DNA of 41,900 nucleotides from an aff. Roholtiella sp. LEGE 12411 (GCF_015206995.1 NZ_JADEXR010000048.1:1-41900); one strand, 5' to 3'; numbered from the stretch's first letter, positions 31,240-39,642 are shown. Made by a program: numbers and translations. The notes: generated by a model from the sequence alone, not told the origin.

Positions 31240-31509
31240 ATGTCAATCAATTTAATTAGAGTCTACGACACGACGCTATTAAGCTCCTCAAAAGTATACC
31301 AAGTTGATGGTATCTTTTATCGATACTTGGGTGATTCAGGCACTATCCAACATCCACAGTTTCTATTTTCACCTCTGCCAAATCAAAAGAAAAAAGCTAG
31401 TTTAAGACTGAATCGCAACAAAATCATAACTCGTTGCTATGAAGTTGAAGGGATGATTTATAGCAAACCCACGGTGCAGGATAATTCACAACAGCTTCAA
31501 CTATTTTGA
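31240..31509 (+). CDS. Hypothetical protein (89 aa)
   Basis: MSINLIRVYDTTLLSSSKVY, VDGIFYRYLGDSGTIQHPQF and RCYEVEGMIYSKPTVQDNSQ. Two similar short strands (VYQVDGIFYRY and CYEVEGMIYSK) suggest a small beta protein made of two repeats. A weak ribosome-binding site (AGGAT) is present. It is followed after one base by the next gene, so both are probably coexpressed. No family recognised. Confidence 0.6.
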   Translation: MSINLIRVYDTTLLSSSKVYQVDGIFYRYLGDSGTIQHPQFLFSPLPNQKKKASLRLNRNKIITRCYEVEGMIYSKPTVQDNSQQLQLF

Positions 31510-31510
31510 A

Positions 31511-31957
31511 ATGAAAACCAAACGCCAAAACATCAACCTCAATTCCCCCAGTTTAATAGTAGACAATACCTTCACTTGGAAAGGGCAAGGACAAGAATTT
31601 GAGCGCATATATCCTCGGATTTGGGACAGCAAATGTCGGCTGAGAATTTACAAATCTTATTCAATGCCTAATATTGTTATTTGTTCAGATCTTGATGAAC
31701 GAGATACGGGTACAAGCATTACTAATTCTGTCGAGAATCTTGCTACTTTAGTATGGCAGAAGTACAGCTACAAGCAACTAAATCCTAACTCAGGATATGT
31801 GGGTGGTCAGTTCATTTTTATTGAGCACTATCCTTGCGACAGAAATGACGAAGAAGAAACTTTTGCCTTAGTTCAATTCAACTGGGATACAGAGAGATTT
31901 CAAGAACCTCGCTGGAGTCCGTTAACTCCAGCAGTTGTACTGGCTTTGATTAATTAG
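31511..31957 (+). CDS. Hypothetical protein (148 aa)
   Basis: It starts one base after the preceding stop (TGAAATG). MKTKRQNINLNSPSLIVDNT is followed by a beta-rich core (YPRIWDSKCRLRIYKSYSMP, then NIVICSDLDERDTGTSITNS) and the segment LNPNSGYVGGQFIFIEHYPC. The ending ENLATLVWQKY...TPAVVLALIN looks like a complete single domain. No cofactor or membrane motifs. Function unknown. It converges with the Rpn fragment 9 bp downstream. Confidence 0.65.
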   Translation: MKTKRQNINLNSPSLIVDNTFTWKGQGQEFERIYPRIWDSKCRLRIYKSYSMPNIVICSDLDERDTGTSITNSVENLATLVWQKYSYKQLNPNSGYVGGQFIFIEHYPCDRNDEEETFALVQFNWDTERFQEPRWSPLTPAVVLALIN

Positions 31958-31966
31958 CCGACTTAT

Positions 31967-32332
31967 TCAGATGATCGGGCGATCGCTTGACGGGAGCATC
32001 TGTTGCACCATCTCTACTGATAATCCAGTGATTCGTGCGATCGCGTCGATACTCATGCCCTCAGCCAATAAGTTGACAGCGATTTCACGGGCTTTTTTAT
32101 TGCTCCCTTCTTCCTCACCTTCGGATAAAATCGATTGATAAATGACTGATTCTTGCATGATATCTCTCCGCAACAGACGTTGAATTACCTCTTGGTTCAA
32201 TACTAACCCAGCTAGAATTGCTGTTGATGCTGTGAGATTACTTTGTGTTCGTCTAAGAGATAGGTTCTCCCAGTAGCCAACTAGCAAAATCAGTTGAGAA
32301 TGATTCAGCGATGAACTTGCATATATTGTCAA
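31967..32332 (-). pseudogene. C-terminal fragment of an Rpn-family nuclease
   Basis: TASTAILAGLVLNQEVIQRL, LRRDIMQESVIYQSILSEGE and LLAEGMSIDAIARITGLSVE are the known C-terminal part of cyanobacterial Rpn/PD-(D/E)xK proteins (about 250-300 aa). The nuclease core before it is absent, and the first 30 residues (MTIYASSSLNHSQLILLVGY) only partly fit. The gene is 5'-truncated. The tail has the same function-like motif as the intact paralogue at 19978-20769 (GLSVEQIAEAL). Confidence 0.75.
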
Positions 32333-32447
32333 ACATGCAGAAATTGTATCATCAGTGGTTGGCTAATTGTTAACAGTAGAACGCTTTTTTGTTGTGATAA
32401 TCGTTAGTGATCAATCGGGATAAATCAATTCAAGAAGGAGTAAAACT

Positions 32448-32717
32448 ATGGCAAAGGTAATTGTTAGTTCTTGGGAATCAGAGGGGTATGGACACCATTC
32501 TTATATTGATGAGCAAATACATCCTCAATACCTAAAAATAAGAAAAATATGTGAACAGTTAGGAATTGATATTCCAGAAATGGACACACAGGTTACATCT
32601 CTTTGCACAAGGACAAAGATTATTGCGGATGAATCTGTACTGGATTGCGTAGAGCCAATTTATCATAGTGATGGAGACGGATTTACGCTCCAACGAAAGT
32701 GTGTATCAGAGTTTTGA
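32448..32717 (+). CDS. Hypothetical protein (89 aa)
   Basis: AAGAAGGAGTAAAACT gives a strong ribosome-binding site. MAKVIVSSWESEGYGHHSYI, RKICEQLGIDIPEMDTQVTS and IADESVLDCVEPIYHSDGDG. Small, acidic, with two well-spaced cysteines in the C-terminal half. It stands alone, about 100 bp before the DUF2786 gene. Family unknown. Confidence 0.6.
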   Translation: MAKVIVSSWESEGYGHHSYIDEQIHPQYLKIRKICEQLGIDIPEMDTQVTSLCTRTKIIADESVLDCVEPIYHSDGDGFTLQRKCVSEF

Positions 32718-32820
32718 GGATTTTTTGAAAGGTATTAGCTATTAATGATAAACTTGGCTATCTCTAGTAATAATAGTCAAGTTTATCAACTACAATTAAT
32801 TTATTATTGTGAGTTAAATT

Positions 32821-33549
32821 ATGCACAATCAAGCTACATACTATCCACCAGATTTGGAAAAAATTGCTGATAAAATCAAAAAGCTATTTTCCCTTTCTCA
32901 ATCTCCTAATGAATCGGAGGCACTTGCGGCTTTTTCTAAAGCCCAAGAGTTGCTAACTCGCCATAATTTATCAATGGCAGATTTGGTTGATTTTACACCC
33001 CAAGAGGTGGAAGAACAAATCATTAGTGAATCTCAAAGGTCAAGCTCGTGGAAGGGGATTTTGCTCAACGCAGTTTCTAAAGCCAACTACTGTCTTTTAT
33101 TTAATCGCAAAACCCGTCACGGAATCCAGCAGATAGTACTGGGACGACCCGTTAATACTCACTCTGCTCGGATGCAGTTCGAGTACTTGGTTCAAGCAGT
33201 TGACCGTCTAGCGAAACAATTGGACGGCGACCGTACCTTTAGAAATGCCTTCAAGTTAGGCGCTGCACACCGACTTTATACCAGAATTTTAGAAGGGATA
33301 GAAAAACAAAAGCGCGAAGGGATGGCAGGGTCGGAAAATTCAGCAGCAGTTTCAGCCATAGTAATGCGATCGCTCTATGAAAAACTAGATGCAGAGTTGA
33401 GAGCATATTCGGAAAAATTGAATCTGACAACTCGCAGTCAAAGGGCTACTTGCAGATCAGAAGATGGATTTATTGCTGGACAATCAGCAGGAGATAGAGT
33501 TTCGCTCAACAAGCAGGTTGGTCAACAGAATCAACGTTACTTGCCATAA
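32821..33549 (+). CDS. DUF2786-domain protein
   Basis: 242 residues. The N-terminal 45 residues, KIADKIKKLFSLSQSPNESE, ALAAFSKAQELLTRHNLSMA and DL, are the diagnostic DUF2786 pattern (K-I-x-x-L-L-x-L-A-x-x-x-x-x-x-E-A-x-x-A-x-x-x-A-x-x-L-x-x-x-(H/Y)-x-(L/I)). A DUF7168-like C-terminal part follows (WKGILLNAVSKANYCLLFNR, then RDRTFRNAF-like and FKLGAAHRLYTRILEGIEKQ). These proteins occur in phages, plasmids and transposon-rich regions; function unknown. It stops five bases before the converging oxidoreductase stop. Confidence 0.82.
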   Translation: MHNQATYYPPDLEKIADKIKKLFSLSQSPNESEALAAFSKAQELLTRHNLSMADLVDFTPQEVEEQIISESQRSSSWKGILLNAVSKANYCLLFNRKTRHGIQQIVLGRPVNTHSARMQFEYLVQAVDRLAKQLDGDRTFRNAFKLGAAHRLYTRILEGIEKQKREGMAGSENSAAVSAIVMRSLYEKLDAELRAYSEKLNLTTRSQRATCRSEDGFIAGQSAGDRVSLNKQVGQQNQRYLP

Positions 33550-33554
33550 ATTTT

Positions 33555-34586
33555 TCACTTAGGTTCATTTGAGACTTTAATAACCAGTTTTCCCTTTTTA
33601 TTACCGTCGAAAAGTTTTAGGATCGCCTTGGGTGCATTTTCCAAGCCTTCGACAATCTCAAGAGCATATTTAATTTTCCCCTGGTTTAGCCACTTTCCAA
33701 TCTCCGCTATCGCTTCTTGAAAGCGGGGAATATAATCCAAGATGATAAATCCCTGGATGAGAGCGCGTTTCATGAGAATTTGGCTGTAATTATATGGGCC
33801 AGGAACAGGCTTTGAAGCGTTATAAGTTGAGATTAAACCGCATAAAGGCAGGCGGGCGTGCAGATTAATTTTAGTTAGGACGGCATCAAGAATTATTCCG
33901 CCAACATTGTCAAAATACACATCGATTCCATTGGGACAAGCTTGAGCTAATGCTTTTTCTAAATCTCCAGTTTTATAGTTAATTGCTGCATCAAAGCCAA
34001 GTTCTTCTGTAAGCCAACGACACTTTTCATCACTGCCAGTTATACCAACTACCCGACAACCCTTAATCTTGGCAATTTGTCCAACAAGGGAACCAACTGC
34101 TCCAGATGCGGCTGAAACGACCACAGTTTCTCCAGCTTTTGGCTGTCCTATATCTAATAACCCAAAATAAGCTGTAAAACCAGTAGCTCCCAGTGGCCCG
34201 GTAAATGCGTTGAGCGGACAAGGTAGAGGATCAGGTAATCGCGTGATTGAAAAGCCACTGTTTCCAAGGGCGATCGCGTAATCTTGCCAACCTAGCATCC
34301 CAGAAACCAAATCTCCCTTTTTAAAATTAGGATTTTTAGACTCTTCAACGACACCTATAATACCGCCACGCATAACTTCCCCAATTTCAACAGGAGGCAT
34401 ATACTGTTCTATATCGCTCATCCAGATCCGATTGGTAGGATCTAGTGACAGATATATAGTACGTACCAGCACCTCATCATCTTTTGGGCTGGGGATTGGC
34501 TGTTCTCGGTACTCAAAATCGCTTTCTTTAATATCACCAACGGGACGAGCAGCTAATAGGAACTGTCGATTTATCGCTCTAGTCAT
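33555..34586 (-). CDS. NADP-dependent oxidoreductase, MDR family (CurA/YncB-like)
   Basis: 343 residues, normal length. The N-terminal GroES-like domain (RQFLLAARPVGDIKESDFEY, then LVRTIYLSLDPTNRIWM) has the N-terminal signature of zinc-free leukotriene B4 dehydrogenase/CurA/YncB reductases. The NADP-binding Rossmann domain has AASGAVGSLVGQIAKIKGCR and GITGSDEKCRWLTEELGFDA. The family reduces activated alkenals or quinones with NADPH. No catalytic zinc ligands are present, as expected. It differs from all neighbours in being an ordinary chromosomal metabolic gene, so it is either cargo or marks the edge of an insertion. Confidence 0.92.
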   Translation of the reverse strand: MTRAINRQFLLAARPVGDIKESDFEYREQPIPSPKDDEVLVRTIYLSLDPTNRIWMSDIEQYMPPVEIGEVMRGGIIGVVEESKNPNFKKGDLVSGMLGWQDYAIALGNSGFSITRLPDPLPCPLNAFTGPLGATGFTAYFGLLDIGQPKAGETVVVSAASGAVGSLVGQIAKIKGCRVVGITGSDEKCRWLTEELGFDAAINYKTGDLEKALAQACPNGIDVYFDNVGGIILDAVLTKINLHARLPLCGLISTYNASKPVPGPYNYSQILMKRALIQGFIILDYIPRFQEAIAEIGKWLNQGKIKYALEIVEGLENAPKAILKLFDGNKKGKLVIKVSNEPK

Positions 34587-35144
34587 AAATTTTTGTTGGG
34601 TGTGACTGAGAGTTGGTCAGAGTCAACACAGACTTCCTTGGGTTTTCCTGGGTCTTCTAGCATTATTTTACTTTAGCATCCCAATCAACCAGCGCCCCAT
34701 CCACACAAGCAATCCCCCACTGCGGAAACTTTGCCAGCAATTTCTTGATCACAATCTGCAAAGCAGGATCATCATTCCAACATTCCGCCAGAAACTCTTT
34801 TGCAGGTTTTTCCCCCAGCATCCCTGTCAGCTTCAGCTTCTCTATACGCTGAGGTCGCATTTTTGACCGAGCAGTGATGCCTTCGGCGGTAAACAACGCC
34901 TCACTTGACCATTTATTATCTTGGGCAATGGGCGCGGCGGAATATGTACCTTCACAATCAGTTCTCGGCTTCTCACTCGGAACTGATTTTTCAGCTATCA
35001 GCGAAGTGAGTTGACTTTGTTGAGCTTGGCTTTCAGATTTGGTTGAGCATTTTTCATTTTGAGCAACAGGCGCGGCGGGAATTGTGTCTTCTTGAAGGTC
35101 TCTCACTTTATTGCCAAAGAAAGAGTTTTCACTCGACAACGTTC

Positions 35145-35176
35145 GCGCAGCGTCTCGTAGAGAAGCGGGTTGACTT
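35145..35176. repeat. Dispersed repeat inside the coding region
   Basis: GTTCGCGCAGCGTCTCGTAG followed by AGAAGCGG is a well-known Nostoc-type dispersed repeat. Here it is in frame and encodes ASLRDAARTL in the variable part of the replication-type protein, so it was inserted without breaking the frame. Confidence 0.6.
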
Positions 35177-35263
35177 TGTACAGCATTTACAAGCGTTAGC
35201 GTCGTGCAGTCCGTTGCCACAGGCAAGTCAACTTCAATCTCTGACACGCTTTGAGAAACTGGA

Positions 35264-35293
35264 GGCGATGCGCCCCTAAAAGGCGCAATCGCC
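35264..35293. repeat. Palindromic repeat inside the coding region
   Basis: The arms GGCGATGCGCC and GGCGCAATCGCC around CCTAAAA form an imperfect hairpin. In frame it encodes AIAPFRGASP. It is one of three structured repeats in 230 bp of the same gene. Confidence 0.65.
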
Positions 35294-35330
35294 GTCTCCT
35301 CCAAAAGCAAATCTGCGTTTTGTGTGTCAG

Positions 35331-35375
35331 AGAAACACCTCACGATCTCTTTTGAAGAGTTCGTGAGGTGTTTCT
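35331..35375. repeat. 45-nt near-perfect palindrome inside the coding region
   Basis: The 15-bp arms AGAAACACCTCACGA and TCGTGAGGTGTTTCT are perfectly complementary; the inner part (CTCTT-TTG-AAGAG) extends the stem after one mismatch. A further partial copy of the arm (GTTCGTGAGG) follows at 35381. In frame it encodes part of QKHLTNSSKEIVRCFSDT. Such a stem in an mRNA is exceptional. Confidence 0.9.
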
Positions 35376-35868
35376 GAGCAGTTCGTGAGGTTTGCTGGAA
35401 CCTTTTCTCTGACTGACTTTCACCTGAAATGCGTGCTTGATACAAAGCACCCATTTCTTCAGAACCAGCATCTATCTCTAAATCCCCAGCATTTAGTTCT
35501 CGTTTTTCAGAATTTGGTGCTTGTTTTTGAGAATCTGGTTCTTGTGCCGCAGAATCTATTCCCTCCCAAAATTCTTTCATCCGACTGCCATGCAAATTCC
35601 GAATCATCCAACCAACAGTCTCCCGGCCATCCTGAATCGACTTGTCCGGCTTGAAAATGAACAACCCACTTTCGGAGAGAATTTTCTTTGCAGAGATAAA
35701 AGTACTGTACCCCATCCCAGTAGAAAGGGGCATCCACCGAGAACCGTATGGGTCAGATGTCCAACACTCCTGCCACAATTGCGTCACTGAGGATTTTTGT
35801 TGAGATGCCCAAAGCATATCTTCGATGGGGATAATCACATGAAGCCTCTTATGTGACAACTCTCACCG

Positions 35869-37128
35869 CTAATTGCAAGCAATATAGCGGGAGCATCTCA
35901 AATTCACATAAGAGACTTGCTGCTTCACGGGCTGACTACTGTCTAAGCCTCCACAGCCAGGAATCGGTAGTCCAACCGACCCACGCTTTAATAAATTCAA
36001 TGCACTGTTCCAGTCGCGGTCAATGACCAATCCACAAGAACAACTATGAACACGAATTGCAAGAGTTTTTTCAACTCTCTCACCACAACTCGAACAATTG
36101 ATACTTGTGCCTCTGGGGTCAACTCCTGCTGTATGCTTGCCGCGTTTTACCGCTACTGCTTGCATGATTTGGAGGAATGCACCCCACGCAACATCTAGTA
36201 TCGATTTAGCTAGTCGTGTTCTTGCTAAACCTCTAATGTTCAGGTTTTCAAAAACAATTAAGTCATAGGAATTAACCAACCAATGAGCAACTTGATAATG
36301 AAACTCTTTCCTTTGTCTGGCAACGTGCAAATGAAGTCTAGCAACCGAGTTCGCTTGCTTTTGATAGTTCTTAGACCCTTTAACTTTACGAGCAAGCTTA
36401 CGTTGCTGACGGGCTAATGTTGACTGTGCTTTGCGGTAATACTGAGGGACGGCCACGCTTTGTCCATCAGCAGTAGTTAAAAATTTTTCTAACCCAACAT
36501 CTATGCCAGTAGCAGTTTTGATTTCATCAATAGGCAGCAAGGCAGGAACGGTTTTATCTTCTAAAGAAAAACTGCAATACCAGCCATCAGCCTTACTTAA
36601 AATCGTTGCTTGCTTAATCTCAAAACCATCCGGTATTGATCGATGCAAGATAACCTCAATTTTACCAATCTTGGATAGTTTGAGAATGTTGCCTGCTAGG
36701 TGTGCGCCAGCTTTTGGAGAATTGACACGCGGGAAAGTAAAAGAGCAGATATCACCTCGCTTTTTAAATCGTGGTTTACCTCCTCGCTTCCCCTTGCTAT
36801 CTGGCATCAGCCAACGTTTCCATGTCTTGTCTAACCTCATCAAGTTTTGTTGTTGGCAGTCGGCATAGATGTTTTTGTAGTCGGGGAATAGCTCTTTTGT
36901 TCGTTTGAGGTCACTTGCCTGTGTGTAATAGTCTGCCTTGTCTGGTATCTCCCCTATTGGTTCACAAATCAAGCTGCATCGGTCAATCTGTGACCTTGTA
37001 CGTCTCAACCAGTCTAATCTTTGCCCCAATGCATAGTTCCAATGACGACGCAGTAATTCTCCCCAGGTTTCAAGTGTGACAACCTGCTCAGATGTGGGCT
37101 TGAGTTTGTACTGGTAAGTGAGTAACAT
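35869..37128 (-). CDS. tnpB: TnpB RNA-guided endonuclease (IS605 type)
   Basis: About 419 residues from the ATG at 37128 (MLLTYQYKLKPTSEQVVTLE), the usual TnpB opening; the open frame extends 24 codons further, but that part overlaps tnpA. The RuvC-like acids are Asp210 in GIDVGLEKFLTTADG, Glu294 in LIVFENLNIRGLARTRLA and Asp372 in VIDRDWNSALNLL. The zinc finger is CSSCGE with CSCG. Complete and probably active; guide RNA would come from the right end near 35853-35950. It is clearly different from the TnpB at 12449-13651. Confidence 0.93.
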   Translation of the reverse strand: MLLTYQYKLKPTSEQVVTLETWGELLRRHWNYALGQRLDWLRRTRSQIDRCSLICEPIGEIPDKADYYTQASDLKRTKELFPDYKNIYADCQQQNLMRLDKTWKRWLMPDSKGKRGGKPRFKKRGDICSFTFPRVNSPKAGAHLAGNILKLSKIGKIEVILHRSIPDGFEIKQATILSKADGWYCSFSLEDKTVPALLPIDEIKTATGIDVGLEKFLTTADGQSVAVPQYYRKAQSTLARQQRKLARKVKGSKNYQKQANSVARLHLHVARQRKEFHYQVAHWLVNSYDLIVFENLNIRGLARTRLAKSILDVAWGAFLQIMQAVAVKRGKHTAGVDPRGTSINCSSCGERVEKTLAIRVHSCSCGLVIDRDWNSALNLLKRGSVGLPIPGCGGLDSSQPVKQQVSYVNLRCSRYIACN

Positions 37129-37152
37129 ATACTCATAATACCATTTAGTGGA

Positions 37153-37560
37153 ATGAGTTACAACATAAGCCATAGAGCAGTTTATAGCCTTAATATCCAT
37201 TTAGTGTTAGTGACAAAATATCGTAGAAGAGTAATTAACCAATCGATGCTTAATCGGCTACAAAGCATATTTGAAAGTACCTGTGCCAAGTGGAAAAGCA
37301 AAGTCACAGAATTCAACGGAGAGTCAGACCATGTTCACTTAGTTATTAGTTACCCGCCAGATGTCGAGGTGAGTAAGTTGGTCAATAATCTCAAGACCGT
37401 TTCTAGTCGCTTAATCCGTAAGGAGTTTCATGAACACGTTAATCAGTTCTATAACAAGCCAGTCTTTTGGACTGGTGCATACTTCGTCGCCTCATGTGGA
37501 GGCGTTACCCTTGAGCAGCTTAAATCTTATGTTGAGAAGCAGAGCAGTCCTGACTATTGA
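37153..37560 (+). CDS. tnpA: TnpA Y1-transposase (IS200/IS605, HUH type)
   Basis: 135 residues. The HUH motif is His60-Val-His62 in ESDHVHLVISYPP, and the catalytic Tyr126 lies in LEQLKSYVEKQ. VYSLNIHLVLVTKYRRRV at the N-terminus and FWTGAYFVASCGGVTLEQLK near the C-terminus are family signatures. It cuts single-stranded DNA at the element ends during replication and re-joins it after a target tetranucleotide. Complete in length and motifs. It is divergent from tnpB, as in IS605. Confidence 0.95.
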   Translation: MSYNISHRAVYSLNIHLVLVTKYRRRVINQSMLNRLQSIFESTCAKWKSKVTEFNGESDHVHLVISYPPDVEVSKLVNNLKTVSSRLIRKEFHEHVNQFYNKPVFWTGAYFVASCGGVTLEQLKSYVEKQSSPDY

Positions 37561-37658
37561 GAGGGTATTGTTAGCGAAAGCGGTAGCGAGGAACGAGCGT
37601 CACCCCCTCAATAGTCCCGCAATTCCCCGTCACCGCCAAGTCTGCGACTGTGGCGGGA

Positions 37659-37745
37659 GTACCCTTGCGGAGGTTTAGATGGGGATTCCTGTTTGCTATG
37701 AGCAGCAGACTTTTTGGATTTGGGACGAGCGATAGTTGCAGTCAT
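37659..37745 (-). pseudogene. 5' fragment of the replication-type gene interrupted by the IS
   Basis: The ATG at 37745 follows CAGGAGATTGTAAA, a strong ribosome-binding site. The frame reads MTATIARPKSKKSAAHSKQE and then SPSKPPQGY up to the IS left end. Basic, Ser/Lys-rich N-termini are common in this protein type. Fused to the part at 34663-35856, the intact protein would be about 426 residues. If the joint keeps one C of the right-end TCAC, the two parts are in frame; with a strict TCAC cut they are off by one, so the exact boundary matters. Confidence 0.65.
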
Positions 37746-37867
37746 TTTACAATCTCCTGTTTATGTTGACGTACGAAATTTTCCCCTAGCGCGATCGCGG
37801 GACTTGGCATTGCCTATGTACTTATAAAATCGTGTCTAAAAAGTTATCGGTAGGAACAGCAAATTAG

Positions 37868-39466
37868 TTATCCTTCCCAGAATCGCAACTCGTCCAAGAA
37901 ATACCTGTCAGTTTTCTTGGACTCGTTTCGCCAATGATCCCAGGCAACAACCAACTCGTCTCCCAAGTCCTGCACCACCTCACCCTTGGCCGCATACAAA
38001 GTGCGATAAGGGTCAGCGTGGGCCACGATAGAACCAACACCAATTGTTGGAGGTTCAGTAGATGCGTTCTGGAGTGCAGTGATTAACTCTGTCTCTTGGG
38101 TAGTCAGTTCCGCCCAGTAGTCCTGTTTAATCACATCGTACTCTTGGGCAACATTCCAATAGTCCTGCCATGTACACCTAGGCTTAGCCAACACTGTTCT
38201 AATGTCACTAACCGCCTGTGGCAACATTGACAATTGCTCCGTCCTTATGGCTAGAGCGCCTTGTGTGGGACTACTCCCCAGAATTATTGCAGCTGCTTCG
38301 AGCGCTTGGGTGTTATTCATAGCGGTAGCGATCTGCTTCAACGCCATACCCATAAGGCGCAAACATTCTTGGGCATTTTCCTTGGGCGGTTCAACCGAGA
38401 GCGATCGCAAATCAATGGTTTTCTCTAGGGACTGTTTCACCTGCTTGTTTAACGCTTTCGTCGCTTGCTGGGTGAGAGTATTCCCCCACTGTTGGGCAGG
38501 ACGTTCCTGTACGGCGTGTTCCAATTCCTGAATGCGAGAAAGGAGTTGTTGATTCTCCGTCTCCAGCTTCCTCAATCCTTCCATTTCATCCAAGCGCTGC
38601 TGCAACTGGATATTTTGCTGTTTCTGCTGCTTGTACAAGTTTTGCAAGGATTGGATTTGTTCTTGTACTTGGGCTTCTGCTTTAGCCCCTGCTTCTGCTT
38701 GTAGTCCAATCCTCAGTTCTTGGGAAAGTCGCTCTAATTCCTGCTGATGTTGCTGTTGGAGTTGTGCGATCACCTCAGAGTATTCTGGCGGATAAGTGCG
38801 CTCTCTGGGAAATGGGATACTAGCGGCATCTAGATCCACATTGTTGACCAATAGCCTCTCACCGTCAGGGAAAGCAACAATCTGCTGCCAATTGTTTGGC
38901 GCGTCTGCAACAATAACTCCCGATTCCCCATACCTTGGGTGTGATTGTGATAAAACTGTGACTTTAGCGGATTCAGGAACCATTGGTTCTTGAATTTTGG
39001 GAACCATTGGTTCCTGAATAGATTGCTTTTTGCGTGGTGTGGAAGGAACCACAATATTTGCCGCAGCAGCAAAGTCCGAAACACTTGGGGAGGGGTTTTC
39101 TTCAAGTGCAAGAGCTACAGCTTGCTTTAGTTTCTCTGGTTCCTTGACTAGTCGTAGCAGTGAACGGGCTTGACGTTCATTTTTGATGTGCTTGCCCAAC
39201 TCGCCGGATGCGTCAATGACTGTCTTCGCCCCCAGCAGCTGATTTATCCGCCGATAACCGCCCCAGGCGGATAATTCAGCTTGGCAGTATTCCTCAAAGT
39301 TTTGGTAGCCAGCTTGCAGGTAAAGTTGTTGCTCCCGCATTTGCATCATTTCATCTACCGCTTGCCACTCGAACCTGTTGATGGCGGTGAAGGTTTCCTG
39401 GATGCTGCTGTTGAGATTGCTGTAGTCAAGGGTTGAGGTTGTTTCGGAACGGTCTAGTGTCAGCAT
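37868..39466 (-). CDS. Large coiled-coil plasmid/phage-type protein (532 aa)
   Basis: The N-terminal 110 residues are helical (INRFEWQAVDEMMQMREQQL, EEYCQAELSAWGGYRRINQL and then KNERQARSLLRLVKEPEKLK), similar to ParB-like or replication-adaptor helical bundles. A duplicated QEPMVPK/QEPMVPE motif (about 155-170) is followed by a small beta part (ESGVIVADAPNNWQQIVAFP). A long coiled coil spans about 240-335 (QLQQQHQQELERLSQELRIG and others). The C-terminal domain has VGSIVAHADPYRTLYAAKGE and ends with YFLDELRFWEG. Family and function unknown; the gene lies upstream of the replication-type gene on the same strand. Confidence 0.7.
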   Translation of the reverse strand: MLTLDRSETTSTLDYSNLNSSIQETFTAINRFEWQAVDEMMQMREQQLYLQAGYQNFEEYCQAELSAWGGYRRINQLLGAKTVIDASGELGKHIKNERQARSLLRLVKEPEKLKQAVALALEENPSPSVSDFAAAANIVVPSTPRKKQSIQEPMVPKIQEPMVPESAKVTVLSQSHPRYGESGVIVADAPNNWQQIVAFPDGERLLVNNVDLDAASIPFPRERTYPPEYSEVIAQLQQQHQQELERLSQELRIGLQAEAGAKAEAQVQEQIQSLQNLYKQQKQQNIQLQQRLDEMEGLRKLETENQQLLSRIQELEHAVQERPAQQWGNTLTQQATKALNKQVKQSLEKTIDLRSLSVEPPKENAQECLRLMGMALKQIATAMNNTQALEAAAIILGSSPTQGALAIRTEQLSMLPQAVSDIRTVLAKPRCTWQDYWNVAQEYDVIKQDYWAELTTQETELITALQNASTEPPTIGVGSIVAHADPYRTLYAAKGEVVQDLGDELVVAWDHWRNESKKTDRYFLDELRFWEG

Positions 39467-39607
39467 ATTTATTGCTCACTATGGTAAATGCTTGAAAGTT
39501 AGGGTGTTGCAGTTTAACCAAAGTGAACCAGAGAGCTGCTGAAGCGGGTTTTCCCAAAAGTGTGTCAGCATTATAATTAGCTCACTTTGTAGTTAACGGA
39601 TTGAGCA

Positions 39608-39640
39608 GGCGATCGCATTGCTTTGGACGGCGGCGATCGC
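39608..39640. repeat. HIP1-pair hairpin (E)
   Basis: GGCGATCGC occurs twice around the loop ATTGCTTTGGACGGC. It lies between the 532-aa gene and the XRE gene stop. The loop is the inverted form of the type seen in copies A and C of the composite element. Confidence 0.75.
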
Positions 39641-39642
39641 TT

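Larger units (their letters stand above)
34663..35856 (-). pseudogene. HTH replication-type protein, main part (5' end cut off by IS)
   Basis: About 398 codons are open. The sequence begins next to the IS end with RLHVIIPIEDMLWASQQKSS, VTQLWQECWTSDPYGSRWMP and TGMGYSTFISAKKILSESGL, a winged-helix-like N-terminus, then WMIRNLHGSRMKEFWEG. A variable middle part (120-330) carries several palindromic repeat insertions. The C-terminal part ends AECWNDDPALQIVIKKLLAK, then FPQWGIACVDGALVDWDAKV. The architecture parallels the protein at 18134-19348. The only start here is a TTG made by the IS end; the native start is at 37745 beyond the element. Without excision no full product can be made. Confidence 0.72.
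35853..37658. mobile_element. Complete IS605-type element with divergent tnpA and tnpB
   Basis: About 1,806 bp. Right end (35853-35900): minus strand CCGCTATATTGCTTGCAAT with TAGCGG, a two-part hairpin, finishing GTTGTCAC. Left end (37632-37656): hairpin with arms CCGCCA/TGGCGG and AGTC/GACT. The flanks are GTAC at 37659-37662 and AT at 35852. No target duplication, as usual. tnpA and tnpB start 24 bp apart and diverge. Both are intact, so this element could still move and could also mobilise the TnpB-only and miniature elements if their ends were recognised (their ends differ, so this is uncertain). Confidence 0.88.

Noticed and set aside
35385-35790. Plus-strand frames opposite the replication-type gene
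   Set aside because: Reverse reading of Gln/Glu/Ser-rich linker codons gives repeated LVLVFQNLVLV-like sequence; no gene signals.
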